Shown one piece after another: positions 46,901 to 53,224 of a stretch of 64,000 bases of DNA. This stretch comes from Heliocidaris erythrogramma (Eukaryota; Echinodermata; Echinoidea; Camarodonta; Echinometridae): positions 30,865,313 to 30,929,312 of the forward strand of contig CM046853.1 of NCBI GenBank assembly GCA_025617745.1, written 5' to 3'. How positions within the stretch are numbered: the stretch's first letter is position 1; every line of letters begins with the position of its first letter. Under the pieces are notes generated by a model that was not told where the DNA came from, did not search any database, and saw only the letters and a program-made list of their open reading frames with translations. Both the position numbers and the translations under genes were made by a program.

Positions 46901-49029
46901 TGTAAGGAATGTTCAATTCCGAAAGATGAAACGGCCAACAAAAAATCAGGATTAGGAAAGGAACACACTAGACCAAAAAGGATTTTGACACCCCCCCCCC
47001 CCCCCCCCCCCTCTACCCATTGTTACAATATTACCGGTCATCGCTATATTACCTTTATCGTAGATTTTCGTTTTCTTCTCCTCCCCACATCATTACGATA
47101 CATATTTTTTATCTCCATCGATATAATCATCCAAAAATATTCACGTACAATATTTTCTCTATTTATCTCTTTTCCAAGTTATCATTTCCACTGATACCAC
47201 TATCATCCCAAAATATGAAAATGATGCTTTCTCGTTTCTTTTCTTTTCCGCTAAAAGTTAGTCTATTGTTCATTGATACCAAGGAGTTCTGTGATAACTC
47301 CTTGTTGATACAACCCGTTATCATCCCAGCACACGGTAATGATACTTTTTCGTTTTAATGGGATACGCCACCAGGCGGCCGTGGGTAAAGTCAGGATTGC
47401 GTAAGCCCCATTCACTCGTACACAAAGTCTGTGCGTCGAACGCGTCCATTGGACTAAGTGGGATTACACTTCGACTGCACGAAGCCGACCGAATCTCGCA
47501 CGAGAGCTCGAGCTCAGGCGGAGCGTGCATGTTTGTGCGGCGACCAGTCTATCCGAGGTTTGCGCCCTGCACGGCAACGGCATGATCAGGTAACGATCAC
47601 GGTGCCCTCTCGCGGCATTAAAACGTCCACAATCTGCGGTTGAGTATCCCTTTAAAGCAATCGTAAAATGTACGAATCACCTAATAACAAGAATTTGTGT
47701 ACAGCTAGAATGTATAAAACTGGCCTCAAAGCACTTTACCTGGCCTGGCAAGGGTTAACGGTTATAAGGAGTATGCAGAAAATTAAGGAAAACATAAAAC
47801 CCCCTCGCGCGGAACCCAACTCCGAGTGCAGTTCCGCGCGGACCCTTATTCTATGCAAGCACGTACGGATGCGTCGACTAGTCTCTTCACAACTCGCTAT
47901 ATTGTTTATTGGGAGTGTATTTCAACTTGCAATATCTCTTTATCTGTTTATAGAATCAACATTTGAAGTATATATTTTGATAATAGTATGTCGACATAGA
48001 ACCCCTAACATACAGAGCAAAATATCTTATGGTGATTGGTACATTTTAAGTCACTGGCAAACGGTTTCAAAAATCATTCAATTAGCACTAATATCATTTC
48101 AACATTTAGAAATTAATCGTTTTCGTTGTTACCTCGTCATACAGGTACGGTTTGAGGTATAATTGGTAGTTTTCTGGGATGACATTGCGCGGGAGACGAC
48201 CGTCCCACACGCCATCTGTAGGCGTAGGTGCCATTTTCGTCGTCATCCGGGGCTCCGTAGCGGGGGGTTCCGTTTTGGGTTTTTCCGTGGCGGGCTTCTC
48301 CGTCATATGCGGCTCCGTGGGTTGTACCTGAAGTGAGTAAGGTTTATAGAATTGTTAAAATCTGTTAAGGCAATATTTCATCGAAGCTATAAGCTGACAT
48401 ATATTGAAATGACAAATAAAATACACTATTATGAAATACATGTGTTAGTACGGCGAAAAAAGAAAATAATCACAAGAATATCAAACTTCTCCAAGAAATC
48501 ATAATGAAACAATGTTATTAGCATGAAAGAAGATTAGCATATTGAAATCGCAATTAACTCCTGCCAGGTACGCATTTACCTCAACTGGGTCGAGTGTGGC
48601 GATTGTCGAAAGACACTAACGCTGAGCTTGAGATTCGAACCCCGTACCTTGTGGTTCACAGTCCGTGGACCTATCCACCAGACCACAACACCTCTACTTG
48701 CTTAAAGCATGGGACACCCAATGAACGATTACGGGCACCTTATACATGCCCGTGTTCATATTGTATTTCGTTGAAATATTATAACTTCAAGAAATAAGAT
48801 TGATATGATTAATATTAAGAACCTGTGGTTCCGTCACTCGCCCGGACGGCTCGGTGGGCGGCTGCTCGCAGGTGCGGTCGGGAAGGTAGAAGCACATGCA
48901 TCCGACACCAGCGATCAGGCCGGCTGCCACAATGCCAAGGAAGACGAGCTGGCCGGTCGTACAGTAGTACCCGTCCGACTTCTTGTGCCCCGACTCCTCG
49001 TCGATCTCGAACTTGCCGTCAACCGTCAT
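22142..49029 (-). CDS. Membrane-bound M1 zinc aminopeptidase (aminopeptidase N type), whole gene, 19 coding exons
   Basis: The nineteen exons listed separately join in frame to 3033 nt, giving 1010 residues, close to vertebrate ANPEP (967). The order is cytosolic tail 1-27, membrane anchor about 28-49, Thr/Pro/Glu stalk about 50-110, N-terminal beta domain, and [17 protein letters not shown] (246-262). Then come the exopeptidase motif GAMEN (383-387), zinc motif HELAH (419-423) with third ligand Glu442 at the canonical 18-residue gap, and the catalytic Tyr505 in ISYSK. The C-terminal helical domain ([13 protein letters not shown] from about 662) ends at 1010. It would remove neutral N-terminal residues from peptides at the outer cell surface. 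Gln248 at the position that favours neutral residues in APN, rather than the acidic-specific wording of glutamyl aminopeptidase, supports the APN type. All key residues are present. No frameshift was found. Confidence 0.97.
23880..24418. mobile_element. TIR element with 8-bp duplication TGTCGTCA
   Basis: TGTCGTCA stands at 23872-23879 and 24419-24426. Inside, the left end TACGAGGGATCGATCCTG and the complement of the right end, CAAGAGGGGCGAGTCCTG, are related, followed by a shared TAAGCAGACGA. There is no transposase signature in its 76-codon frame. The superfamily is uncertain (hAT is possible from duplication length). It lies in the last intron. Confidence 0.75.
25068..25570. repeat. Three-copy direct repeat of about 98 bp, interrupted
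   Basis: TACACAAAATGCAGTG, ACCATTTTGATG and AGACTACATG recur starting at about 25073, 25170 and 25488. The first two copies are close relatives, the third is diverged. The foldback at 25234-25440 separates copies two and three. Confidence 0.75.
25234..25440. mobile_element. GC-rich foldback element
   Basis: Arms of about 80 bp begin AATCGAGGCGATGTGCTGC and, in complement, AATCAAGGCGGCTGTGCTGC, and contain TCCTCTGATT/AATCAGAGGA and GGGAAGTC/GACTTCCC near the centre. It is clearly richer in CpG than the intron around it. Confidence 0.75.
25607..25688 (-). CDS. Aminopeptidase exon 18 (residues 931-958)
   Basis: 82 nt, short. The acceptor is ACGCACAG and the donor is GTATGT (phase 0). [20 protein letters not shown] matches the G-x-x-SFS-x-(L/I)I segment of M1 enzymes. 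Confidence 0.9.
25787..25849. mobile_element. Minimal 63-bp hAT-like element
   Basis: Starts CAGTGGCGTAGATAC and ends GTGTCTACGCTCGTG, with a G run inside and a perfect 8-bp duplication GGTAAAAG at 25779-25786 and 25850-25857. It is among the shortest mobile units one could expect to recognise. Confidence 0.8.
26526..26666 (-). CDS. Aminopeptidase exon 17 (residues 884-931)
   Basis: 141 nt. The acceptor is TGCACCAG and the donor is GTAAGT (phase 2). [19 protein letters not shown] and AWDFLRNEW are the usual late helices. Confidence 0.94.
26890..27235. repeat. (TTA)n/(TCA)n simple-repeat tract
   Basis: About 345 bases of mixed ATT, ATC and TAG units in intron 16. The Ile-rich frame on the minus strand is an artefact. 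Confidence 0.95.
27273..27440 (-). CDS. Aminopeptidase exon 16 (residues 828-884)
   Basis: 168 nt. The acceptor is CACCTCAG and the donor is GTAAAA (phase 2). [20 protein letters not shown] followed by GW and ALSCS gives the second conserved cysteine pair and the YC-x-G-I motif. Confidence 0.95.
28076..28261 (-). mobile_element. 7SL-like SINE, copy 2, uninterrupted
   Basis: Read on the minus strand it begins GCGCGTTGTGGCGTGCGCC, has TGTAATCCAGCTACCAGTGG, a B-box-like GGTTCGAGACTG, the body GACGTTAAAGGTCGGTCCC and a tail ending in (CA)n. It lacks the 555-bp MITE found in copy 1 and so proves that insertion. It lies in intron 15. Confidence 0.7.
28526..28663 (-). CDS. Aminopeptidase exon 15 (residues 782-828)
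   Basis: 138 nt. The acceptor is TGAAATAG and the donor is GTAAGT (phase 2). [20 protein letters not shown] carries the conserved cysteine pair (Cys-x6-Cys) of the C-terminal domain. The 3.7-kb intron before it holds several mobile elements. Confidence 0.93.
28776..29338. mobile_element. TTAA-type MITE, family T2 copy 2
   Basis: Right TTAA at 29339-29342. The left site reads TTAC, so it is mutated. Ends AGGGCAATCC and, in complement, AGGGAAATCCAACC. Subterminal AGTGAAAGTTTGGAAGAAAA and TGTTCAAACTTTCACC match copy 1. It lies in intron 14. Confidence 0.7.
29733..29778. repeat. Perfect 28-bp palindrome plus second overlapping palindrome
   Basis: 29733-29760 is a perfect palindrome: CCGAAAGCGGGAGA followed by its exact complement. 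The inner CGGGAGATCTCCCG is repeated at once after it. Related CTCCCGC/CTCCCAC words recur downstream to about 29875 and at 30528. It could extrude as a cruciform. Confidence 0.85.
30023..30410. mobile_element. TTAA-type MITE, family T3 copy 2, truncated
   Basis: TTAA at 30019-30022 then ACCCTTCAACAAGACAATTG. The interior matches the complement of 20566-20967. The far end loses homology near 30405, where an unrelated CpG-rich sequence begins. It lies in intron 14. Confidence 0.65.
30754..31567. mobile_element. Tc1-type element with 268-bp inverted repeats
   Basis: TA at 30752-30753 and 31568-31569. Ends CACTAAAGGAAAAAAGAAAC. The arms 30754-31021 and 31300-31567 have equal length and appear almost perfectly complementary by eye. 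The 278-base centre encodes only the C-terminus of a Tc1 transposase (31022-31282). Arm similarity suggests fairly recent activity. It lies in intron 14. Confidence 0.9.
31022..31282 (+). pseudogene. Tc1/mariner transposase, C-terminal fragment
   Basis: About 86 codons in frame to a [22 protein letters not shown] is the highly conserved Tc1 segment around the third catalytic acidic residue (the Glu after SPIEHLW). The DNA-binding domain and the first two catalytic Asp residues are missing, so it cannot act as a transposase. The open frame seems to start at 30908, but that part lies in the inverted repeat and is not transposase. Confidence 0.9.
32095..32275 (-). mobile_element. tRNA-derived SINE copy
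   Basis: On the minus strand: GTGTTGTGGTCTAGTGGATA (A box TGGTCTAGTGG), then GAGTTCGAATCCCAG (B box), then GTCCTTTGGCAAGACAT and a CCCAGGTGAAG segment. Same family as 48565-48695 and 55340-55655. It lies in intron 14. Confidence 0.75.
32358..32440 (-). CDS. Aminopeptidase exon 14 (residues 755-782)
   Basis: 83 nt, below normal open-frame cut-offs. The acceptor is TTGCCAG and the donor is GTAAGT (phase 2). It encodes [18 protein letters not shown], matching the helix around GW in the family. The preceding plus-strand open frame over this spot is a shadow. Confidence 0.88.
32700..33135. repeat. (TAG)n tract with internal duplication and an inserted element
   Basis: Runs of TAG/AGT surround a GTGGCGGTAGAAGTAAA motif that occurs twice (about 32739 and 33050). 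The hAT-like element at 32771-32967 splits the tract. Open frames across it are homopolymeric. Confidence 0.9.
32771..32967. mobile_element. hAT-like MITE inside the (TAG)n tract
   Basis: Starts CAGCGGCGTATCCAGG and ends CCTGGATACGCCACTG. The flanks GTAGTAGC and GTAGCAGT are a poor 8-bp pair, uncertain because they lie in a triplet repeat. C and G runs sit inside. Confidence 0.8.
33564..33767 (-). CDS. Aminopeptidase exon 13 (residues 687-754)
   Basis: 204 nt, phase 0. The acceptor is GGTCCAG and the donor is [26 protein letters not shown] and DYIPWESAL are standard C-terminal-domain motifs. Confidence 0.95.
34290..35330. repeat. Tandem repeat of about 170 bp, five units, each with TGACCT half-sites
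   Basis: GCTAAAAACCA starts near 34362, 34532, 34701, 34869 and 35040. Each unit has a block of four TGACCT-type words at 34399-34427, 34569-34597, 34738-34764, 34906-34934 and 35086-35114, then CCAAAATCTAATCAGTTC and AGATATCGCGGTAACG. Units 2 and 4 share variants (AATTCC, TGAACT), as do 3 and 5, so a two-unit block was duplicated. The array ends in (ACGC/GGAC)n and a hairpin GCCTCCG...CGGAGGC at 35292-35323. A matching ATGCCTCCGCC at about 34303 marks the other end. It is an internal expansion of a TIR element in intron 12. Confidence 0.85.
35555..35605. repeat. Poly-C tract
   Basis: About 47 bases, nearly all C, in intron 12. It sits in GGGGTG-rich DNA that may be the remains of an hAT-like MITE, but no clear ends were found. 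Confidence 0.85.
36035..36100. mobile_element. hAT-like element end with C run
   Basis: GGGGGCGACCGCCCCC, a C run and GCTGGCTACGCGCCTG, which resembles the CTGGATACGCCACTG right ends seen elsewhere. No left end was identified. Confidence 0.5.
36133..36269 (-). CDS. Aminopeptidase exon 12 (residues 641-686)
   Basis: 137 nt. The acceptor is TCTCCAG and the donor is GTAAGC (phase 0). [13 protein letters not shown] is the conserved linker to the C-terminal domain (GYYRVNYDxxNW). An hAT-like transposon end with a C run lies about 35 bases beyond the donor. Confidence 0.95.
37088..37179 (-). CDS. Aminopeptidase exon 11 (residues 610-641)
   Basis: Short exon of 92 nt, too small for open-frame callers. 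It was found from phase and family wording: [12 protein letters not shown] and the run ending EKEPW. The acceptor is GTTTCAG and the donor is GTAAGA (phase 1). It joins exons 10 and 12 without a frame break. Confidence 0.88.
37735..37802. mobile_element. hAT-like element remnant
   Basis: A C run followed by AAACGGATCGACGCCCCTG, similar to the GGATCCGCCCCTG right end of hAT-like MITEs. The partner end was not found. A poly-T tract (37928-37968) lies nearby in the same intron. Confidence 0.45.
38120..38295 (-). CDS. Aminopeptidase exon 10 (residues 552-610)
   Basis: 176 nt. The acceptor is CACCTAG and the donor is GTACGT (phase 2). [18 protein letters not shown] is the conserved MDTWTxQMGYPV segment. 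[11 protein letters not shown] matches the Q-x-x-F-L strand. Confidence 0.94.
38347..38465. mobile_element. Degenerate hAT-like repeat with T run
   Basis: TAGCGGATTTAGGGGGGG resembles a decayed GGCGGATCCAGGG end. CCCCTTCTTTTTGGAATTCT and a T run follow. It lies in intron 9, about 50 bases from exon 10. Confidence 0.45.
38975..39419. mobile_element. TTAA-flanked MITE, family T1 copy 2
   Basis: TTAA at 38971-38974 and 39420-39423. Ends AGACCTCAGCCTGACC and, in complement, AGATCTCAGCCTGACC. It is collinear with the complement of 2441-2865, including the shared words CGTCTCCGTTTATCCATAAA and CATGTCATGTATACA. It lies in intron 9. Confidence 0.85.
39616..39747 (-). CDS. Aminopeptidase exon 9 (residues 508-551)
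   Basis: 132 nt, phase 0. The acceptor is TCTTCCAG and the donor is [23 protein letters not shown] and DDLWFALKE match the GAS(V)(I/L)RML helix and LW motif that follow the catalytic Tyr. Confidence 0.94.
39783..39965. repeat. Two-copy tandem duplication of about 95 bp
   Basis: GTTATTTGCGTTTGTATT, AGGATACACATTTTCAT and GAGAAGAAGTGAG occur twice in the same order, first from 39783 and again from about 39880, with a few changes. It lies in intron 8 close to exon 9. Confidence 0.85.
40179..40881. mobile_element. TTAA-flanked element with CCCTAAAAAGGCCGGG ends
   Basis: TTAA at 40175-40178 and 40882-40885. Ends CCCTAAAAAGGCCGGG and, in complement, CCCAAAAAGGGCCGGGG. A GGGTGGAATCCACCC palindrome occurs near each end. 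The interior is CpG-rich on both sides with an AT-rich middle. It lies in intron 8, 123 bases from the next TTAA element. Confidence 0.85.
41005..41628. mobile_element. TTAA-flanked palindromic MITE
   Basis: TTAA at 41001-41004 and 41629-41632. Ends AGGGCCCCTGCAGCCCAAAT and, in complement, AGGTCCCCTGCAACCCAAAT. Complementarity continues inward (AGATGATGTCAT, TTGACAGATGATG and GGAATGAGAT blocks) for about 200 bp per arm. It lies in intron 8. Confidence 0.85.
41872..42006 (-). CDS. Aminopeptidase exon 8: catalytic tyrosine (residues 463-507)
   Basis: 135 nt, phase 0. The acceptor is GAAACAG and the donor is [21 protein letters not shown] matches the conserved SHP segment. ISYSK at the end holds Tyr505, equivalent to the transition-state-stabilising Tyr477 of human aminopeptidase N. 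Confidence 0.93.
42571..42684 (-). CDS. Aminopeptidase exon 7: third zinc ligand (residues 425-462)
   Basis: 114 nt, phase 0 on both sides. The acceptor is TCCTATAG and the donor is [26 protein letters not shown] supplies Glu442, completing HEXXH-(18)-E with exon 6. The zinc site is therefore split by an intron directly after HELAHQ. Confidence 0.96.
43085..43239 (-). CDS. Aminopeptidase exon 6: GAMEN and HEXXH (residues 373-424)
   Basis: 155 nt. The acceptor is CCCTCAG and the donor is GTAACA (phase 0). [14 protein letters not shown] holds the exopeptidase motif that binds the free N-terminus. SHELAHQ at the exon end holds His419, Glu420 and His423. GAMEN-to-His spacing (36 residues) equals that in human aminopeptidase N. 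Confidence 0.96.
43508..43660. repeat. (CTT)n/(CTCCTT)n polypyrimidine tract
   Basis: Strict C/T strand for about 150 bases in intron 5, roughly 100 bases below the exon 5 donor. Frames through it are Ser/Phe or Glu/Lys repeats only. Confidence 0.95.
43761..43881 (-). CDS. Aminopeptidase exon 5 (residues 333-372)
   Basis: 121 nt. The acceptor is CTCTTTAG and the donor is GTATGA (phase 1). It encodes FRVWSRPEA and [15 protein letters not shown], matching the (R)IWARP and YDTPYPLPK segments of aminopeptidase N just before GAMEN. Confidence 0.92.
44526..44802 (-). CDS. Aminopeptidase exon 4: substrate-pocket segment (residues 240-332), GC donor
   Basis: The acceptor is CCTCTCAG. It contains [20 protein letters not shown] and [15 protein letters not shown], both hallmark M1 segments. 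To keep frame with exon 5 the exon must end after CGG at 44526, where the intron begins GCAAGT, a typical GC-AG donor. The alternative GT donor (GTTCGG, six bases earlier) also keeps frame but drops Val-Arg, which the family alignment (NGV-x-x-R-x-W) retains. Confidence 0.9.
44843..45075. repeat. (GA)n purine tract beside exon 4
   Basis: GAGA-rich with a repeated GAGTGAGAGTTGGAGGGAG block. It begins 41 bases upstream of the exon 4 acceptor, so on the gene strand it forms a (CT)n tract preceding the acceptor. A 217-codon frame seems to fuse it to exon 4. That extension is not coding. Confidence 0.9.
45205..45492. mobile_element. hAT-like MITE with two C runs
   Basis: Left AGAGGCGGGTCTAGTGG and right ATCATGGTTCCGCCACTTGG resemble the GGCGG...CCGCC ends. 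C runs lie at about 45249-45270 and 45438-45464. No clean duplication was found. It lies in intron 3. Confidence 0.55.
46393..46709 (-). CDS. Aminopeptidase exon 3: N-terminal beta domain (residues 135-240)
   Basis: 317 nt. The acceptor ends CCCAG and the donor is GTTAGT (phase 2, the split Lys240 codon is completed by exon 4). Family landmarks are [22 protein letters not shown] and [12 protein letters not shown], the last matching the YRS(x)Y segment of M1 enzymes. Confidence 0.93.
47359..47651. mobile_element. GC-rich TTAA-flanked element
   Basis: TTAA at 47355-47358 and 47652-47655, with short inverted ends (A/T)GGGATAC. The inside is CpG-rich, in sharp contrast to the AT-rich intron 2, and includes GCACGAGAGCTCGAGCTCAG. 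Open frames on both strands exist but show no family motif. Confidence 0.65.
48133..48327 (-). CDS. Aminopeptidase exon 2: stalk and start of ectodomain (residues 70-134)
   Basis: 65 codons, phase 0 on both sides. The acceptor is CACTTCAG and the donor is GTAACA. Residues 70-108 repeat TEKP/TEPP-type motifs typical of an O-glycosylated stalk. [14 protein letters not shown] (114-127) is the usual opening of M1 ectodomains. Confidence 0.92.
48565..48695 (-). mobile_element. tRNA-derived SINE copy
   Basis: On the minus strand: GTGTTGTGGTCTGGTGGATA, then GGTTCGAATCTC-like B box and a CCCAGTTGAGGTAAATGCG segment. It is collinear with 32095-32275. It lies in intron 1, about 130 bases below exon 1. 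Confidence 0.7.
48823..49029 (-). CDS. Aminopeptidase exon 1: cytosolic tail, membrane anchor (residues 1-69)
   Basis: Starts at ATG 49029. Residues 1-27 are charged and polar, 28-49 are hydrophobic ([20 protein letters not shown]), and the rest begins the stalk, so this is a type II signal anchor without cleavage. The donor GTTCTT follows CAG at 48823 (phase 0). Upstream of the ATG the frame stays open back to an acceptor (CATTACAG at 49062) and would read GSATQPTENS, so an earlier start in an upstream exon cannot be excluded. Confidence 0.9.
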
Positions 49030-49274
49030 GCTATTCTCCGTGGGTTGCGTTGCTGAACCAGCTGTAATGAAAAGAAAGATGTATATAGAAAGAAGGGTGG
49101 ATTAAAGATAACGATAAAATCTGGTATACAGTTGATATAATGGAAACGCATTTCAAGAGAACTTTTAAGAAGCATGTCTCAACCATTATTTTGAGTAACG
49201 TGTCCTGTAACGTGTGCACGACCCGTGCTCCGGCGACAAATTGCTCCGCGTCTATTTCTTACACTAACCTAATT

Positions 49275-49710
49275 CTAAGCCTCAACCCTGCACCACACAC
49301 CATACCTAACCCTAACCCTAAACCTGACCTAAAACCCAATTTCGACCCTAAACATCACCCTATATCTTTGACGAAATAACGCCCGGGTGGTGTTTCATAA
49401 AGCTATTCGTAAGTTACGCACGACTGGTGATAAGTTCTTGTGCTAAATGATTGAGAATCTGATTAGTATAGCACCTAAGAACATGTTCCAGTCGTTCGTA
49501 AAGTCATTCGTAACTTTACGAACAGCTTTATGAACCCCCCCCCCCCCCCCGAGCAATTGTCGCCGGGGCATAATATTGAGAATCTGATTAGTATAGCACC
49601 TAAGAACATGTTCCAGTCGTTCGTAAAGTCATTCGTAACTTTACGAACAGCTTTATGAACCCCCCCCCCCCCCCCCGGAGCAATTGTCGCCGGGGCATAA
49701 TATGTCGGAG
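49275..49710. repeat. Telomere-like dispersed repeat copy 2, with inserted palindromic element and 125-bp duplication
   Basis: CTAACCCTAACCCTAAACCT, then TTTGACGAAATAACGCCCG, then an insertion (49386-49550) with ends GTTTCATAAAGC/GCTTTATGAAC and TTCGTAA words, then GAGCAATTGTCGCC. Copy 1 at 14822-14990 lacks the insertion. A 125-bp block starting TTGAGAATCTG at 49451 is repeated at 49576, with C runs of similar length and no other obvious change, so it is a recent tandem duplication. Confidence 0.8.
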
Positions 49711-51300
49711 CACCGTTCCATTGACAGGGACTAAATGGTTGGCCACATTTGTCCGATAACGATGACGATAACGAGATTTGACATTAAAGTCACACCCTAG
49801 AACTAACTCACCATTATAAGAGGGTGTCCCTTTTAATTGAAAATCTCGATATCGTTATCGTTATCGGAACAAATGTGACTATAGCCCTTAACAACTCGAT
49901 CACTTTCTTTGCTCAATATTATTCCACAATATTTGGTAACGTTTGGTAACGTTTGGCAGATTAGGCCTGCTCGCACATTCGCATTCAAAGTGTAAATTCG
50001 AGTGACCTTTACAAATACTGTGCATGGACTTTGAACCCCATTTGCTACGTATAAAAATCATCTGTTTTGGAAATTTAAAAAACAAACAAAAACACTCTCA
50101 GTGAAAATCAAACTGTGACAAAGGCGTATCTTTCAAAACATTTGCACTGTCCCGAAAACATAGCGATATCCTAAATAGGATTTAAAAACATAAATGTGGA
50201 TGTTGTTTTACGGCGCTTGTCATTCATTACCATCATGACCATGATTTCTGAATATATATCAGCGCTGAAGGAAATTTTACGAAAATTCCAAATACTAGCC
50301 TTGCGTCAGGTCGAAAATGAAGTTTCGCCTCTACATGTGTACGACATTCATTGCGCTGATTCTCGAGCGTGAATACTAACTAGAGCTATACCCCTCTACT
50401 ATGAGTGGAAAGGAATCAGTCTACATCCTTCCAACTTCAGACTCAACCTCACACATTGTCCATGTGATGGGGAAATCTCTCTAAGCCTTAGTGTTAGACT
50501 ATATAGCCACTGGATCATTTGGGTTTGTCTTTAACCTTTGATACGGCAAAGTTCAAATTCTGGGTCAATCGCCAAGGGAAGATAAGCAAAATTGATCCCA
50601 TTTCAGTCTTCTAGATTACACTTAAGAAAACAAAGTTCAAAGCCATTTTGACCGGAATACGTATGTTTTTTCATCTTATTTCGTTATAACCTCTAAAGTA
50701 TAGTGTTTACGATGTTTACTTCGCAATAGACCGATCTTCAAATCGAACGCTCCAACTCATTGTGGGGCAGTGAAAATTGCTCAACATATTTATGTTTATT
50801 TTGTTGGCACAATCACTTGGACTGCATCACCCCCCCCCCCCTTATGAAATAAATATATACGCTTAAATGCTATGACTATCAACTGATGATTAAAGGAAGT
50901 TAATTTCTACATAAAAATATTAGACTCTACTCAGCGAAAGGGCTTGCTTTAAAGCATACTCTGAGATCGCTATTTTAAAAGATTACATGACGGCTTTTTT
51001 GTTATATTCTATCCTGAAACTGTTGTCAAACGAATGCTGATATTATGAATCATGATCATACAAGAAAATAAACATACAAGGACTCGTATAATGATAAAAA
51101 TGGTTAAAGCACTTTGTGTTAAAGTCGTGGTACTTATATGTGAGGCAAGCCGCATCCTTCATCAAAACAATTTATCGGTCATGTCGTCAGATACCTCATA
51201 CCTCTAATTTTTTCTAGTTTTTTTCTTCACTGTTCATCACAGTCACTTGCTCTTTATATAGCCCGAAGTGTCTTCCCTCTCTCTCCCTATAGACCAGGAA
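49711..51300. other. Probable 5' intron DNA without recognised content
   Basis: No gene recognised. One inverted pair (GTCCGATAACGATGACGATAAC near 49751 in part, and GATATCGTTATCGTTATCGGA in part near 49848) gives a loose 110-bp palindrome. The rest is AT-rich. Confidence 0.45.
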
Positions 51301-51305
51301 AGAAT

Positions 51306-51434
51306 CTGGGCCCCGTTTCATAAAACTTGATAACAATAACAGTTATAAGCTACTGAAATACTTGCATCTGATTGCCTGAGAGCTAATTTGTCATAGATTG
51401 TTATTGATAATAAGTTTTATGAAACGGGGCCCAG
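51306..51434 (+). mobile_element. Palindromic MITE, family F copy 2 (word TTATTGATAA)
   Basis: Ends CTGGGCCCCGTTTCATAAAA and exact complement. Centre GTTATAAGCTACTGAAATAC then TTGCATCTGATTGCC. The stem words are TTGATAACAATAAC on the left and GTTATTGATAATAA on the right. Compare 12907-13045 and 61539-61686. Confidence 0.85.
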
Positions 51435-51439
51435 TTTCA

Positions 51440-53125
51440 ACATTTTTGTTCCTGCCCTCTATTGATACAATGAAACCACCCTCTGCCGCCCGATATTTAG
51501 TAATAATAATATTGTTCATGGACGGGGTCATATTTTTTGCAAATTCGTACTGCTCGAGTCAATATTTGCTATCTGGACCATCTCGTTGGAAACATCTGCC
51601 TTCGGTGCGCACTTCAAAAACTGGAGAAATGGTAGGAACAAAGTCCGAAAAGGGGACAAGATCAGGGCTATAAATGCAACAACTAAAATTCGCCATTATC
51701 GGTTATATATTTATGAATATGATAAGCATACTTTACATTGTATCATATTTTCTTTATAAGAACAGAGTTATAATTAACGCAGATATCCCACATAATCATT
51801 TCTGGAGGCCTTGATTCGGAGTAAAATCAATTCTTGTCAAGGGTATTTTTTCCACCTTTGAATTCAAATGAATTATGCAACCAGTCTCGTACCTTTAGTC
51901 GAAACGTAGGTTTAGAATGTGTAAGGAGACTTCAGCTAAAAAGGAAAACGACAGTAAATAATTTCCTTTTTGTACTATTCTTAACGAAATTGGAAACATA
52001 TTGTCGACCACTCCAGTAAATCGCGACAACAAAAGTTAATGATTACCACGAATCATAAGTCTCAGTTCATAGAGTGTGATCTATCGCCATATATGATTTG
52101 ATATATCATGACCATGGACTATAGAAGATGCAATTAACAGAGTTTAAGTGCAGCATATATATGTAGATAATTTGGAATGGTTCACCATATAAGAGTGCGC
52201 CATTGTTTCACAAGACATGGTTTGTTAAATTCTGTTTTAAATTTGAACAGCAACTGTTCCGGATTTGCAAATACGTTGGATGTACAGGGAGCGAGGCGCC
52301 ATATTGTCAACCTGCTTTCAACATTGTTGGCACGAAATGTGTTCAGTGCGTCTTATGATTTGCATAATGGGCAGCCTAGAATATAATTGCATAACTTTTG
52401 AAATCAGAATACTGGATAATTATTAAAGATATGACAGTCTCAAAAGCGTTCTCTAATATATCCCTGATCATCGCACAAATCAACAACAGTTTGTCGGTTT
52501 AATATTTCTGTTAGTAATCTTGCTGATGACGAAATAACGTAATTCAACATGCTCAAGTACTTGACTGTGGACGATATTGATTATGATATCGTTCCATGTT
52601 GACTAAGTCTGTTGAAAGTGGGAAATTATATTCTGTATCATGGACTTGAAGTGCTATAGATATGTGAAGAAACGATAACTTGAGAGGCAAAGGTAGAGTA
52701 GATGCAAATATCATGTTGAAGTCTACAAGGACGTTATAGTGGTGTGAAATAAGAGGGTAAATTACGAAAGAGATATTGGTGTTAGACCGGAAATAAAATA
52801 CTGAAAATGAAACAGGGGTTTTAAAACAGAAAGGACAGAAACGGTGTGGTAACCGGGTAATTGAAGATCTCATAATCAGACAATGAAAGAAATCGGAATA
52901 GAATAAGAGTGCATAAAAGTGTATCCGGATGAATGATGGGGTGAAAATGAAAACTGGTATTGAGATAGAAAGAGGGTGGGAGAAAGAAAGACAGAAAGAC
53001 AGAAGACAGACAAGAGAAAGACAGGGAGACAGACAGAAACAGAAAGAGGTGGACCGAAGACATGCACACCACAGAGAATCGACAAGACAGATCTTCAAAA
53101 AAAATCTCACCAAAAGGGGCCGATG
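51440..53125. other. Probable 5' intron DNA with an AGACAG-rich purine tract
   Basis: No gene recognised. From about 52970 to 53060 the plus strand is rich in GAAAGACAGA repeats, which gives overlapping low-complexity frames on both strands (Ser/Phe/Leu-rich on minus). The rest is AT-rich. Confidence 0.5.
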
Positions 53126-53141
53126 TTATGGCAACAGTGTC

Positions 53142-53191
53142 CAGGCGCCTGGGAACGATTTTGTTACTGGGGGTGCTTTAAACCCCCCCCC

Positions 53192-53224
<33 letters not shown>

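Noticed and set aside
47668-48162. 164-codon plus-strand open frame in intron 2
   Set aside because: It runs antisense into aminopeptidase exon 2, has no recognisable domain, and has no splice or promoter support. It is best read as chance.
52553-53113. 186-codon minus frame rich in Ser, Phe, Leu and Cys
   Set aside because: It lies across an AGACAG-type simple repeat and a transposon edge. No domain, and composition fits the repeat.
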